DNA of 64,000 nucleotides from Mycobacterium gordonae (GTDB lineage: Bacteria; Actinomycetota; Actinomycetes; Mycobacteriales; Mycobacteriaceae). Location of the stretch: positions 1,798,001 through 1,862,000 of the forward strand of contig NZ_CP070973.1 in NCBI RefSeq assembly GCF_017086405.1, in the 5' to 3' direction. Of this stretch, positions 18,969 through 27,313 are shown in pieces (the stretch's first letter is position 1; each line of letters begins with the position of its first letter). The notes below the pieces were generated by a model. That model saw only the letters and a program-made list of their open reading frames with translations. It made no database searches and was not told the origin of the DNA. Both the position numbers and the translations under genes were made by a program.

Positions 18969-20054
18969 ATGACTTCCGTGGCGAAAGGGAGCTGGCGGCG
19001 GCTGCGGCGTCTGGATGAGAGGCTGACCGTCCAGCCCAGTTACGCGCTTGTCGGCGTGCTGCGCATCCCGCAGGGTCACGCCAGTCCGGCCCGCATCATC
19101 TCCCGCCGGATCAGCATCGCCCTGGTGGCCCTGCTGGTCGGCGCCGTTACCGTCTACCTGGACCGCGACGGCTATAACGACGCGCACGGTGACAGCCTGA
19201 CGTTTCTCGACTGCCTGTACTACTCGGCGGTGACGTTGTCGACGACCGGCTACGGCGACATCACGCCGGTCTCCGAGTTCGCGCGGGCGACGAACGTCCT
19301 GATCATCACCCCGCTGCGCATTGCGTTCCTGATCTTGCTCGTCGGCACGACGCTCGAGGTCGTCACCGAAACCTCGCGGCAGGCGTTCAAGATCCAGCGT
19401 TGGAGGAGCAGAGTGCGCAACCACACCGTCGTCATCGGCTACGGCACCAAGGGCAAGACGGCGATCAGCGCCATGCTCAGTGACGAAGTGCCCCCCGGCG
19501 AGATCGTCGTCGTCGACACCGACCGGGCCGCCTTGGAGCGGGCCGCGTCAGCGGGCCTGGTCACCGTGCACGGCGACGCGACGAAGTCCGACGTGCTGCG
19601 GCTGGCCGGCGCCCAGCACGCCGCCTCGATCATCGTCGCCGCCAACCGGGACGACACCGCGGTGCTCGTCACACTGACGGCGCGGGAGATCTCGCCCAAG
19701 GCCAAGATCGTCGCCTCGATCCGGGAGGCCGAGAACCAGCACCTACTGCAGCAATCCGGGGCCAACTCGGTGGTGGTGTCGTCGGAAACCGCGGGTCGGC
19801 TGCTCGGCCTGGCCACCACCACACCCAGCGTCGTGCAGATGATCGAGGACCTGCTGACTCCGGATCAGGGTCTGGCGATCGCCGAGCGTGAGGTGGAGCA
19901 GTCCGAGGTGGGTGGGTCGCCCCGGCATCTGCGCGACATCGTCCTCGGAGTGGTCCGCGGTGGGCAGTTGCTGCGCATCGGCGCCCCACAGGTCGACGCC
20001 ATCGAGGCCGGCGACCGCCTGCTCTACGTCCGGCACATCGCAGACGAACGATAG
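18969..20054 (+). CDS. Potassium channel with RCK/TrkA domains (Rv3200c-like)
   Basis: 361 residues. Two transmembrane helices (about 49-63 and 107-125) flank a pore loop with selectivity filter TTGYGD at residues 92-97. A cytoplasmic RCK_N domain follows, with VVIGYGTKGK as its nucleotide-binding loop, then an RCK_C domain (about 290-358). This is the MthK-like architecture of ligand-gated K+ channels; the gating ligand is not known. Ten bases after adnB and nine before nudC on the same strand, so possibly one transcript. Confidence 0.88.
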   Translation: MTSVAKGSWRRLRRLDERLTVQPSYALVGVLRIPQGHASPARIISRRISIALVALLVGAVTVYLDRDGYNDAHGDSLTFLDCLYYSAVTLSTTGYGDITPVSEFARATNVLIITPLRIAFLILLVGTTLEVVTETSRQAFKIQRWRSRVRNHTVVIGYGTKGKTAISAMLSDEVPPGEIVVVDTDRAALERAASAGLVTVHGDATKSDVLRLAGAQHAASIIVAANRDDTAVLVTLTAREISPKAKIVASIREAENQHLLQQSGANSVVVSSETAGRLLGLATTTPSVVQMIEDLLTPDQGLAIAEREVEQSEVGGSPRHLRDIVLGVVRGGQLLRIGAPQVDAIEAGDRLLYVRHIADER

Positions 20055-20062
20055 GGACACAC

Positions 20063-20980
20063 GTGGATTTCCGGCTGCGTGACGTTCCGCTGCTCTCCCG
20101 TGTCGGAGCTGATCGTGCCGACCAACTGCGCACCGACATCGACGCCGCCGCGGCCGGTTGGTCCGATGCCGCCCTGCTGCGTGTCGACGCCCGTAACCAG
20201 GTGCTGGCCGCCGGCGGCAAGGTGGTGCTCGGCCCGGCGGCCGCGCTGGGCGACAAGCCGCCCGCCGAGGCGGTATTTCTGGGTCGCATCGAAGGCGGTC
20301 GCCATGTCTGGGCGATCCGGGGCCCGCTGCAGACCCCCGACCACGGCGACGTCGAGGTGCTGGATCTGCGCGGGCTCGGACGCATCATCGACGACACCAG
20401 CAGCCAATTGGTGTCTTCGGCGCTGGCCCTGCTCAATTGGCACGACAGCGCCCGATTCAGCCCGGTCGACGGCACACCCACCAAGCCGGCCCGCGCCGGT
20501 TGGGCGCGAGTCAACCCGCTGACCGGCCACGAAGAGTTTCCCCGCATCGATCCGGCGGTGATCTGCCTGGTCCACGACGGCGGCGACCGTGCGGTGCTGG
20601 CCCGCCATACGGTCTGGCCGCAGCGGATGTTCTCGCTGCTGGCCGGGTTCGTCGAGGCCGGTGAGTCGTTCGAAGTCTGCGTTGCCCGGGAAGTCCGCGA
20701 GGAGATCGGCCTGAGCGTGCGCGACGTGCGCTACCTCGGCAGCCAGCCCTGGCCGTTCCCACGCTCGCTGATGGTCGGTTTTCACGCTCTGGGCGATCCG
20801 GACGAGCCGTTCTCGTTCAACGACGGCGAGATCGCCGAAGCGGCCTGGTTCACCCGCGGCGAAATCCGGGCGGCGCTCGACGCCGGCGACTGGTCCAGCG
20901 CTTCGGAGTCGAAACTGCTTCTGCCGGGATCGATCTCGATCGCCCGGGTCATCATCGAATCGTGGGCGGCCGGGGACTGA
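20063..20980 (+). CDS. nudC: NADH pyrophosphatase / Nudix hydrolase NudC
   Basis: 305 residues. The Nudix box (about 194-216) has the full G-x5-E-x7-REVREEIGL pattern, and SQPWPFPRS just after it is the signature of NAD(H)-specific NudC enzymes. The enzyme splits NADH to NMNH and AMP and is linked in mycobacteria to inactivation of isoniazid-NAD adducts. The central region (about 130-160), which carries a four-cysteine zinc ribbon in enterobacterial NudC, has no cysteines here (WHDSARFSPVDGTPTKPARA). The GTG start follows an AGGGAC sequence. Confidence 0.92.
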   Translation: MDFRLRDVPLLSRVGADRADQLRTDIDAAAAGWSDAALLRVDARNQVLAAGGKVVLGPAAALGDKPPAEAVFLGRIEGGRHVWAIRGPLQTPDHGDVEVLDLRGLGRIIDDTSSQLVSSALALLNWHDSARFSPVDGTPTKPARAGWARVNPLTGHEEFPRIDPAVICLVHDGGDRAVLARHTVWPQRMFSLLAGFVEAGESFEVCVAREVREEIGLSVRDVRYLGSQPWPFPRSLMVGFHALGDPDEPFSFNDGEIAEAAWFTRGEIRAALDAGDWSSASESKLLLPGSISIARVIIESWAAGD

Positions 20981-20997
20981 GGGGCCGGTTGCGCCGG

Positions 20998-21642
20998 TTA
21001 CTTGATGCGGTCGCAGATGTTGTCCAGGATCGTGCCGGCGATCCGCTCAGCCGGTTCGATACCCAGCACACCGACGGACATCAACACCGACTTGCGCACC
21101 CGATACTGGTGGCTCCAACCGTTGTCGGTGATCCGCAGGCTGGTCGCATCCGGCTTGTCGAGCTTGAAGTTGTATCTCGGGTCCTGCAAGGCCACGCACG
21201 CGGTCAGTGACGCTTCCAGCTGATCGAGCGCGGAGCGGGCAGCCTGCGCATCCGGATAGATCGCGACGGCCTGACTGACCGAGTCCTTCATGGTGCGGCC
21301 ACCCGGGTCGAGGTCGTCGGTCACTCCGCTGTAGCCGGCGCTCCGAAACTCGGTCCAGCCGCTGGCGAAGGTGAGATCGCTGGTGCCGGCCGCCCGGCAG
21401 GGTCCGGGTGCGTTGACGTCACCGGCCGGCGGTTGGTTCAGGTTCGCGTGAGCGTGGGTGGTCAGTTCCTCGTAGTTGGCGATGCGGCGCACGTCTTCGA
21501 CGCTGACGATCAGCGCGTCGACTCCGGTGGCCGCCGAGGAGGTGCTCGGGGCGGCCGGGGTGGTGCGGTGTGAGCACGCGGTGAGTGCGGCAAGCGTGCA
21601 GACCATGACAAAAATCGCCCGCCGGACCAGCGCCGCTGCCAT
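20998..21642 (-). CDS. Lipoprotein with PknH-like sensor domain
   Basis: 214 residues. A signal peptide ends in the lipobox LTAC (cysteine at about residue 23), predicting a lipid-anchored extracytoplasmic protein. The body has the pattern of the mycobacterial sensor domain also found outside PknH: paired cysteines (PGPCRAAG and TACVALQD), a FASGWTEFRSAGYSG stretch, and a C-terminal ICDRI cysteine. Ligand unknown. The ATG at 21642 is chosen because it begins the signal peptide. I do not recall this gene between nudC and mrx1 in M. tuberculosis, so it is probably lineage-specific. Confidence 0.78.
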   Translation of the reverse strand: MAAALVRRAIFVMVCTLAALTACSHRTTPAAPSTSSAATGVDALIVSVEDVRRIANYEELTTHAHANLNQPPAGDVNAPGPCRAAGTSDLTFASGWTEFRSAGYSGVTDDLDPGGRTMKDSVSQAVAIYPDAQAARSALDQLEASLTACVALQDPRYNFKLDKPDATSLRITDNGWSHQYRVRKSVLMSVGVLGIEPAERIAGTILDNICDRIK

Positions 21643-21710
21643 GGTCCTTATCGTAAAGGCGACCGGACCTGGGAGTCTGCACCAATCGCGCTCCCGTGTC
21701 GGCACCGGGG

Positions 21711-21956
21711 TCAGCCGGCGAGCTTCGCCTTGACCTCACCTGCGCTCGGATTGGTCATCGTCGACCCGTCGGCGAACCTCACGGTCGGCACGGTCCGGTT
21801 GCCGCCGTTGACGGAACTGACGAAATCCGCTGCCGCGGAATCCCGTTCGATGTCGACCTCGTCGTAGGCGATGCCCTGAGCCTTGAGCGCCGTCTTGAGC
21901 CGGAAGCAGTAGCCACACCAGCTGGTGGTGTACATGGTCAGCGAAGCGTTAGTCAT
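21711..21956 (-). CDS. mrx1: Mycoredoxin Mrx1
   Basis: 81-residue glutaredoxin-fold protein with active site WCGYC (Cys14, Cys17), a cis-proline region TVPTV, and GGNRTVPTVRFADG. Mycoredoxin-1 (Rv3198A) reduces mycothiol mixed disulfides using mycothiol and mycothione reductase. It lies opposite uvrD2 and shares the 60-bp intergenic region with it. Ends 68 bp downstream of the start of the sensor lipoprotein, on the same strand. Confidence 0.93.
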   Translation of the reverse strand: MTNASLTMYTTSWCGYCFRLKTALKAQGIAYDEVDIERDSAAADFVSSVNGGNRTVPTVRFADGSTMTNPSAGEVKAKLAG

Positions 21957-22025
21957 GACTCGATAACCTAGCCCGGTGGCGATCCATTCCAGGCTCGGCC
22001 CGCCCAGAGACGAGTCACGCCCGGT

Positions 22026-24154
22026 GTGTCGGCAGGCACTGCCAAGATGGGCGGCATGCCGGTGATGGCCGATCCCCTGATTGCGGGGCTGGACGACGAA
22101 CAGCGTGAAGCCGTGCTCGCTCCGCGCGGCCCGGTCTGCGTGCTGGCCGGGGCCGGAACCGGCAAGACGCGCACCATCACACACCGCATCGCCCAGCTCG
22201 TGGCGGGTGGTCACGTCGCCGCCGGGCAGGTGCTGGCGGTCACCTTCACCCAGCGCGCGGCCGGAGAGATGCGCTCCCGGCTGCGGGCGCTGGACGCGGC
22301 TGCACGCACCGATGCGCGCGTCGGCGCCGTGCAGGCCCTCACCTTCCACGCCGCCGCCCACCGCCAGCTGCGCTACTTCTGGCCCCGGGTGGTCGGCAAC
22401 ACCCGCTGGGAGCTGCTGGACACCAAGTTCGCTGTCGTCGCCCGGGCGGCCAGCCGCTGCCGGTTCAACGTCAGCACCGACGACGTGCGCGACCTGGCCG
22501 GCGAGATCGAGTGGGCCAAGGCGTCGCTGATCACCCGGAGCAGTACGCCGGGGCGGTGGCAGGCGCGGGCCGGGACATTCCACTGGACGCCGAAAAGGTG
22601 GTGGCCGTCTACGCGGCCTATGAGGCACTGAAGGTCCGGGACGAGGACGTCACATTGCTCGATTTCGACGACTTGTTGCTGCACACCGCAGCGGCGATCG
22701 AGAACGATGCCGCGGTGGCCGCCGAGTTCCGGGACCGGTACCGCTGCTTCGTGGTCGACGAGTATCAGGACGTCACCCCGCTGCAGCAGCGGGTGCTGTC
22801 GGCCTGGCTGGGCGATCGTGACGACCTGACCGTCGTCGGCGATGCGAATCAGACCATTTATTCGTTCACCGGCGCCTCGCCCCGTTTTCTGCTGGACTTC
22901 TCGCGGCGCTTCCCCGACGCCACGGTGGTGCGGCTGGAACGCGACTACCGGTCCACCCCCCAGGTCGTGTCGCTGGCCAATCGGGTGATCGCCGCCGCGC
23001 GGGGCCGGGTCGCGGGTAGCAAGCTGCAGCTGATCGGTCAGCGCGAGCCGGGACCGGCACCGTCTTTCCGCGAGCATCCCGACGAGCACACCGAGGCCGC
23101 CGCGGTCGCCGCCTCCATTGCGCAGCTGATCGAAAACGGAACGACGCCTTCGGAAATCGCGATCCTGTACCGGGTCAACGCGCAGTCCGAGGTTTACGAG
23201 GAAGCGTTGACCGAGGCCGGTATCGCCTATCAGATCCGCGGCGGCGAGGGTTTCTTCAATCGCCAGGAGATCAAGCAGGCCCTGTTGGCCCTGCAGCGCA
23301 CGGCGGACCGCGGTGCCGAAGGTGATTTGGCCGAGTTCGTTCGCGGCGTCCTCGAACCACTCGGGCTGACGGCAGAGCCGCCCGCCGGCACCAAGGCCCG
23401 GGAACGCTGGGAAGCCCTGACCGCACTGGCCGAACTGGTCGACGATGAAGTGGCCCAGCGCCCGGGACTGGAGCTGCCCGGGTTGGTGGCCGAGTTGCGG
23501 CTACGGGCCGATTCCCGTCACCCGCCGGTGGTGCAGGGCGTCACGCTGGCGTCGCTGCACGCGGCCAAGGGGCTCGAGTGGGACGCGGTATTCCTGGTTG
23601 GCCTGGCCGACGGCACGCTACCCATCTCACACGCGCTGGCACACGGCCCTGACAGCGAGCCGGTCGAGGAAGAGCGCCGACTGCTCTACGTCGGAGTCAC
23701 CCGGGCGAGAGTGCATGTGGCGCTCAGTTGGGCGCTGGCGCGGTCCCAGGGCGGCCGTCAGACCCGCAAACCGTCCCGGTTCCTCAACGGCATCGCCCCG
23801 CAGACGCGGGTCGAGGCCGCACCTGGCAAGTCGCGGCGCAACAAGGGTCCGGCGCGCTGCCGGGTCTGCAATAAGGATCTGTCCGCGCCGGCCGCCATCA
23901 TGTTGCGGCGGTGTGAAACCTGCGCCGGCGACGTCGACGAGGAATTGCTGCTGCAACTCAAGGACTGGCGCCTCAACGCAGCCAAAGAACAGAACGTGCC
24001 GGCCTACATCGTGTTCAGCGACAACACCCTGATCGCGATCGCCGAGCTGCGGCCCACCGACAACGCGTCTCTGATCGCCATCCCCGGCATCGGGGCGCGC
24101 AAGCTCGAACAGTACGGACCCGAGGTGCTCGAATTGGTCCGCCAGGCCAACTGA
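22026..24154 (+). pseudogene. uvrD2: ATP-dependent DNA helicase UvrD2, frameshifted
   Basis: Superfamily I 3'-5' helicase split into two frames. The first (22026-22631) holds Walker [11 protein letters not shown] through [12 protein letters not shown]; the second, from about 22537, continues PEQYAGAV with [25 protein letters not shown] and VGVTRAR motifs, a CxxC-x14-CETC zinc-like motif and a C-terminal HRDC domain ending at 24154. One C is missing from the run at 22534-22536: restoring it gives an unbroken protein of about 700 residues, the M. tuberculosis length. As uvrD2 is reported essential in mycobacteria, a sequencing error is as likely as a real mutation. Candidate starts: GTG 22026, ATG 22047, 22056 or 22065. 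Confidence 0.88.
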
Positions 24155-24174
24155 AAGCCGCATACCCGCAGGTC

Positions 24175-24214
24175 AGAAAATCGGTTGCCGGATGTGGCTG
24201 GTACCGTTTAGTCT
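24175..24214 (+). promoter_or_regulatory. Putative WhiB7-autoregulated promoter of whiB7
   Basis: A -35-like TTGCCG (24185-24190) and a -10-like TAGTCT (24209-24214) are separated by 18 bp. AGAAAAT (24175-24181) lies three bases upstream of the -35 box. An A/T stretch in this position is the known recognition feature for the WhiB7 AT-hook acting with the primary sigma factor, so positive autoregulation is inferred. Confidence 0.55.
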
Positions 24215-24269
24215 CGAAACCGCATTTTGCCCACAGCTGGTAGCGCACTTGAGAGGAGGGTGGCTCGCG

Positions 24270-24398
24270 ATGATTTTGATGAATTGCTTCGGCGTACGCA
24301 CCGCCACCCGCCATCGCGCCGCTAGCCCGGCGGCAGCGGGAAAGCACCGTGTCGCCGCCGTGACTGAAGCGTCCGTGAGGCTCAACGTAGAGACGTAA
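24270..24398 (+). CDS. Upstream ORF in the whiB7 leader (42 codons)
   Basis: ATG at 24270 follows a strong GAGGAGGG box (24253-24260) and reads MILMNCFGVR... to a TAA at 24396-24398. It precedes the terminator-like hairpin of the whiB7 leader. In mycobacteria a translated leader ORF couples ribosome stalling by antibiotics to whiB7 induction; by position this ORF is the candidate. An overlapping longer frame from 24192 lacks a good ribosome binding site. Peptide function itself is not implied. Confidence 0.55.
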   Translation: MILMNCFGVRTATRHRAASPAAAGKHRVAAVTEASVRLNVET

Positions 24399-24417
24399 AC
24401 GCCAAGCTTTTCGCCCT

Positions 24418-24455
24418 ATGGCCACGGACCCGAAGTCGATCCGTGGCCATCGTTG
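24418..24455 (+). terminator. Attenuator hairpin in the whiB7 leader
   Basis: Perfect 11-bp stem (24418-24428 with 24440-24450), 11-base loop, followed by CGTTGTCTCT. It lies 20 bp after the leader ORF and 79 bp before whiB7, as expected for conditional termination. Confidence 0.75.
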
Positions 24456-24529
24456 TCTCTCCAGGCAACGTCCCTGGTCCGGATCAGTGCAAAAGGACAG
24501 CCAACCGACCAGGAAGCAGGTGAAAGGAC

Positions 24530-24793
24530 ATGTCGGCATCGACGGTCCCCAGACCGACGCGGCCGGCCTTGCCGTGTCATGCCGGTGACCCCGACCTTTG
24601 GTTTGCCGAAACCCCCGCCGACCTCGAACGTGCCAAGACCCTGTGTGTGCGCTGCCCAGTGCGGCGTCAGTGTCTGGCCGCGGCTCTGGAACGTGCAGAG
24701 CCGTGGGGTGTGTGGGGCGGCGAGATCTTCGAGCGGGGCTCGGTGGTCGACCGTAAGCGTCCCCGAGGGCGGCCTCGTAAAGAGGCCGCATGA
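24530..24793 (+). CDS. whiB7: WhiB7 antibiotic-resistance transcriptional activator
   Basis: 87 residues. Four cluster-binding cysteines (C16, C39, C42, C48), the GVWGG turn (60-64) and a C-terminal AT-hook RGRPRK (79-84) together identify WhiB7. It carries a [4Fe-4S] cluster, binds the primary sigma factor and activates intrinsic antibiotic-resistance genes (for example erm, tap, eis-type targets). The AGGTGAAAGGAC ahead of the ATG is a good ribosome binding site. Expression is expected to depend on the promoter, leader ORF and hairpin upstream. The convergent ABC1 kinase gene ends eight bases after it. Confidence 0.95.
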   Translation: MSASTVPRPTRPALPCHAGDPDLWFAETPADLERAKTLCVRCPVRRQCLAAALERAEPWGVWGGEIFERGSVVDRKRPRGRPRKEAA

Positions 24794-24800
24794 GGGGCGT

Positions 24801-26129
24801 CTACACCACTACGGCATCGGGTTCGGCGAACCCGGGGATCAGTCCCTCTGACAGGGCCTTGATAGGCACCGTCGCATCCAGCTGGCACAGGATCGCGGTC
24901 ACCGACGCGATCACCCGCATCGGGATCGCCAGCTTGGGCGGCAGGTCCATCTGCCGCGCCGTCTTGATCTGCGCCACCGAGCGGTCGAACTGGCTGACCG
25001 TCATCCGCTGCAGCCACTTGCGGGTGTAGTGGAACTCGTCGACCTCGATGGGTTGGACGTATTGGCGCAGCATCTCGTCGATGTCGCGGACCGACACTTG
25101 TTGACCCTTTTGGATGAACCCGACCTTCTCCAGGGTCGGCAGCAGCAGGTCGTAATTCTTGTCGCGGGCCAATCGAATGGTCATGCCCAACTCGACGGGG
25201 TAGCCGCCGGGCAACGGCGCGACAGCACCGAAGTCGATGACGCCCATCCGCCCGTCGGGCAGCAGCATGAAGTTTCCCGGGTGGGCGTCGCCGTGCAGCA
25301 TTTCCAGACGCCGCGGCGCGTCGAAGGTGAGTTCCAGCAGCCGAATTCCGATCAGGTCGCGTTCTTCTGGGGTGCCGTGCCGGATGATCTCCGCCATGTG
25401 CTTGCCGTCGATCCACTCCTGGATCACCACCTTCGGCGCGCTGGCCACCACGTGCGGCACCGCGAAGTGTGGATGCCCCTCGTACGCCTTGGCGAACTTG
25501 CGCTGGTTGTCGGCTTCGAGCCGGTAGTCCAGCTCCATCTCGGTGCGCTCGATCAGCTCGTCGACGACGCCCTGAATGTCGGCGCCGGGGGAGAGTTGCT
25601 TGAACACCCCGACCATGCGTTGCATGGTCTTGAGGTCGGCCCGCAGCGCTTCGTCGGCGCCCGGGTACTGGATCTTGACGGCCACCTCGCGACCGTCGGA
25701 CCAGATCGCCTTGTGTACCTGGCCGATGCTGGCCGAGGCGACCGGGGTGTCGTTGAACGACGTGAAGCGCTCCCGCCACTTGGTGCCCAGCTGGGCGTCG
25801 AGAACCCGATGCACCTTCCCGGCCGGCAGCGGCGGAGCGTCCTTCTGCAGCTTGGTCAGCGCTTCGCGATACGGCTCGCCGAACTGCTCGGGGATGGCCG
25901 CTTCCATTACCGACAGCGCCTGCCCGACCTTCATCGCGCCGCCCTTGAGCTCGCCCAGGACGGTGAAGAGCTGGTGGGCCGCCTTCTCAATCAGCTCGGC
26001 GTTGACTTCGTCCTTCGACTTACCGGTTAGTCGCTTGCCGAATCCGAGAGCCGCGCGCCCGGCCATGCCGACCGGCAGGCTGGCGAGCTTTGCATTGCGG
26101 GCCGCGCGGCCGCGCTTGATCTCTGACAC
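24801..26129 (-). CDS. ABC1/UbiB/AarF-family atypical kinase (Rv3197-like)
   Basis: 442 residues. Family motifs: KxGQ region LKGGAMKVGQALSV (about 60), the ATP-binding VASASIGQVHKA (about 130) with the lysine in VAVKIQYPG, and the catalytic loop MLHGDAHPGNFML followed by GVIDFGAV. Members are ATPases/kinases tied to quinone or lipid biology; in mycobacteria the gene neighbours whiB7 and has been linked to macrolide resistance. The GTG at 26129 matches the Rv3197 start. The frame is open to 26261 but that portion overlaps the divergent small gene region. Confidence 0.9.
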   Translation of the reverse strand: MSEIKRGRAARNAKLASLPVGMAGRAALGFGKRLTGKSKDEVNAELIEKAAHQLFTVLGELKGGAMKVGQALSVMEAAIPEQFGEPYREALTKLQKDAPPLPAGKVHRVLDAQLGTKWRERFTSFNDTPVASASIGQVHKAIWSDGREVAVKIQYPGADEALRADLKTMQRMVGVFKQLSPGADIQGVVDELIERTEMELDYRLEADNQRKFAKAYEGHPHFAVPHVVASAPKVVIQEWIDGKHMAEIIRHGTPEERDLIGIRLLELTFDAPRRLEMLHGDAHPGNFMLLPDGRMGVIDFGAVAPLPGGYPVELGMTIRLARDKNYDLLLPTLEKVGFIQKGQQVSVRDIDEMLRQYVQPIEVDEFHYTRKWLQRMTVSQFDRSVAQIKTARQMDLPPKLAIPMRVIASVTAILCQLDATVPIKALSEGLIPGFAEPDAVVV

Positions 26130-26266
26130 ATACCCATCATCCACGACGACCACCGCATCGTCTGCATCGAATTGAGTCGGTGTTCTCCTGCGATATGTAC
26201 TCTCTTCGGGTCGCGCATCCGTGTGACACATCGATCCCCACGTCCGGAGGGTGGACCGCAACAGCC

Positions 26267-26440
26267 ATGGCAGCCAAACAAGCTCAGCACGACGCAGCCG
26301 ACGCTTTGTTCCGAGCGATCATCGAGACGTTGGACAAGCACCGCAATGAGCGCACCCTGACCGAGGACGTGCTGGACACCCTCGGCCGGGCATATGCGTC
26401 GATCTCCTCGTGTGTCCCTGAGCAGGGGCGCCTCGGCTAA
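26267..26440 (+). CDS. Small conserved hypothetical protein (Rv3196A position)
   Basis: 57 residues reading MAAKQAQHDAADALF at the start, with a highly charged helical middle (DKHRNERTLTEDVLDTLGRAYASIS). No domain is recognisable. Position, divergent from the ABC1 kinase and convergent with the E1-like gene, matches a small mycobacterial gene. An in-frame upstream start at 26180 would add 29 residues of weaker coding character. A GGAGG at 26246-26250 is rather far from the ATG, so the start is uncertain. Confidence 0.55.
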   Translation: MAAKQAQHDAADALFRAIIETLDKHRNERTLTEDVLDTLGRAYASISSCVPEQGRLG

Positions 26441-27276
26441 CACGAACACAACGGGTGCCGGGCCCACGGCCGGGCCACGATCGTGCTCGCGCGCAGGTCG
26501 AACTCCAACGTGGCGTTGAGCGCCGCCGGGGGATCGGGCCGCTGTCCGCGCACCGCGGCGACGACCTGATTGACCTGACTGAGCGCCAGCGCCGCGGTCG
26601 CCAGCATGGTGGCGCGATCGGCGACCCCGATGGTGTCGCGCAGCTGAGCAGCGATGGCCGGCCATGCCGCGTCGCGGTCGCGTCGGTGCAGATCGGCGCA
26701 GCCCAGGCAGCTGGTGATGCCGGGCAGCACCAGCGGGCCCACCAGGCCGGTGCCGTCGCGGACCCGAACCGGCAGGTGCGGGACTCCTGCGCTGTGCAGG
26801 TCCCGGACGACGCGCGGATCGGCCACCAGGAAATCCGTCAACACCACCAGATCGGCGGTGGCGGTCGTGACCAAGGCGTGTGGCCGGCTGGTGTGCCCAG
26901 TCCGGACGCCCGAGGAGCGCAATGCCGGGACCAGCAGATCGGAGAGGGGACCCCGGCCGTGCACCCGGATCGATGCGGTCCGCCCGGACGAGTTGCCGTC
27001 CCCGCTGGTGGCCACGCCCGCCTCGACCAGCTGGGTGATCAGATGTGCCAGGTCGTCACCGGTCAATTCGCCGACCTGGCGCTGCAGCTCGGTGAGCGAC
27101 ACCGGCGATCGCATGGACCGCAACAGCGCAGCCAGACCCGGTGCGGTCAGCTCACCGGGAGGACGGACGAGCACCGCGCGGCGGGGATCCCAGCCCACCT
27201 GGACGACGCCGTCGGGCCGGAGCAGTACCGGCATCGCCGGATCCAGCGTGTACAAATTCGCCGCGGCCTGGGCCAT
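26437..27276 (-). CDS. E1-like/cyclodehydratase-type protein (Rv3196-like)
   Basis: 279 residues. An N-terminal winged-helix-like part (VSLTELQRQVGELTGDDLAHLITQLVEAG) precedes a degenerate Rossmann region and CLGCADLHRRDRDAAW, with a final HPLCSC. The CxxC ... CxC pair matches the structural zinc of ThiF/E1-like proteins that bind leader peptides in thiazole/oxazole-modified peptide pathways. The glycine-rich ATP loop of active E1 enzymes is not obvious. No YcaO partner or precursor peptide is visible nearby. Function unproven. Confidence 0.75.
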   Translation of the reverse strand: MAQAAANLYTLDPAMPVLLRPDGVVQVGWDPRRAVLVRPPGELTAPGLAALLRSMRSPVSLTELQRQVGELTGDDLAHLITQLVEAGVATSGDGNSSGRTASIRVHGRGPLSDLLVPALRSSGVRTGHTSRPHALVTTATADLVVLTDFLVADPRVVRDLHSAGVPHLPVRVRDGTGLVGPLVLPGITSCLGCADLHRRDRDAAWPAIAAQLRDTIGVADRATMLATAALALSQVNQVVAAVRGQRPDPPAALNATLEFDLRASTIVARPWARHPLCSC

Positions 27277-27313
27277 GGCATGTCACGCTGCCAGGCCGGG
27301 CGTGCAGCTGCGG

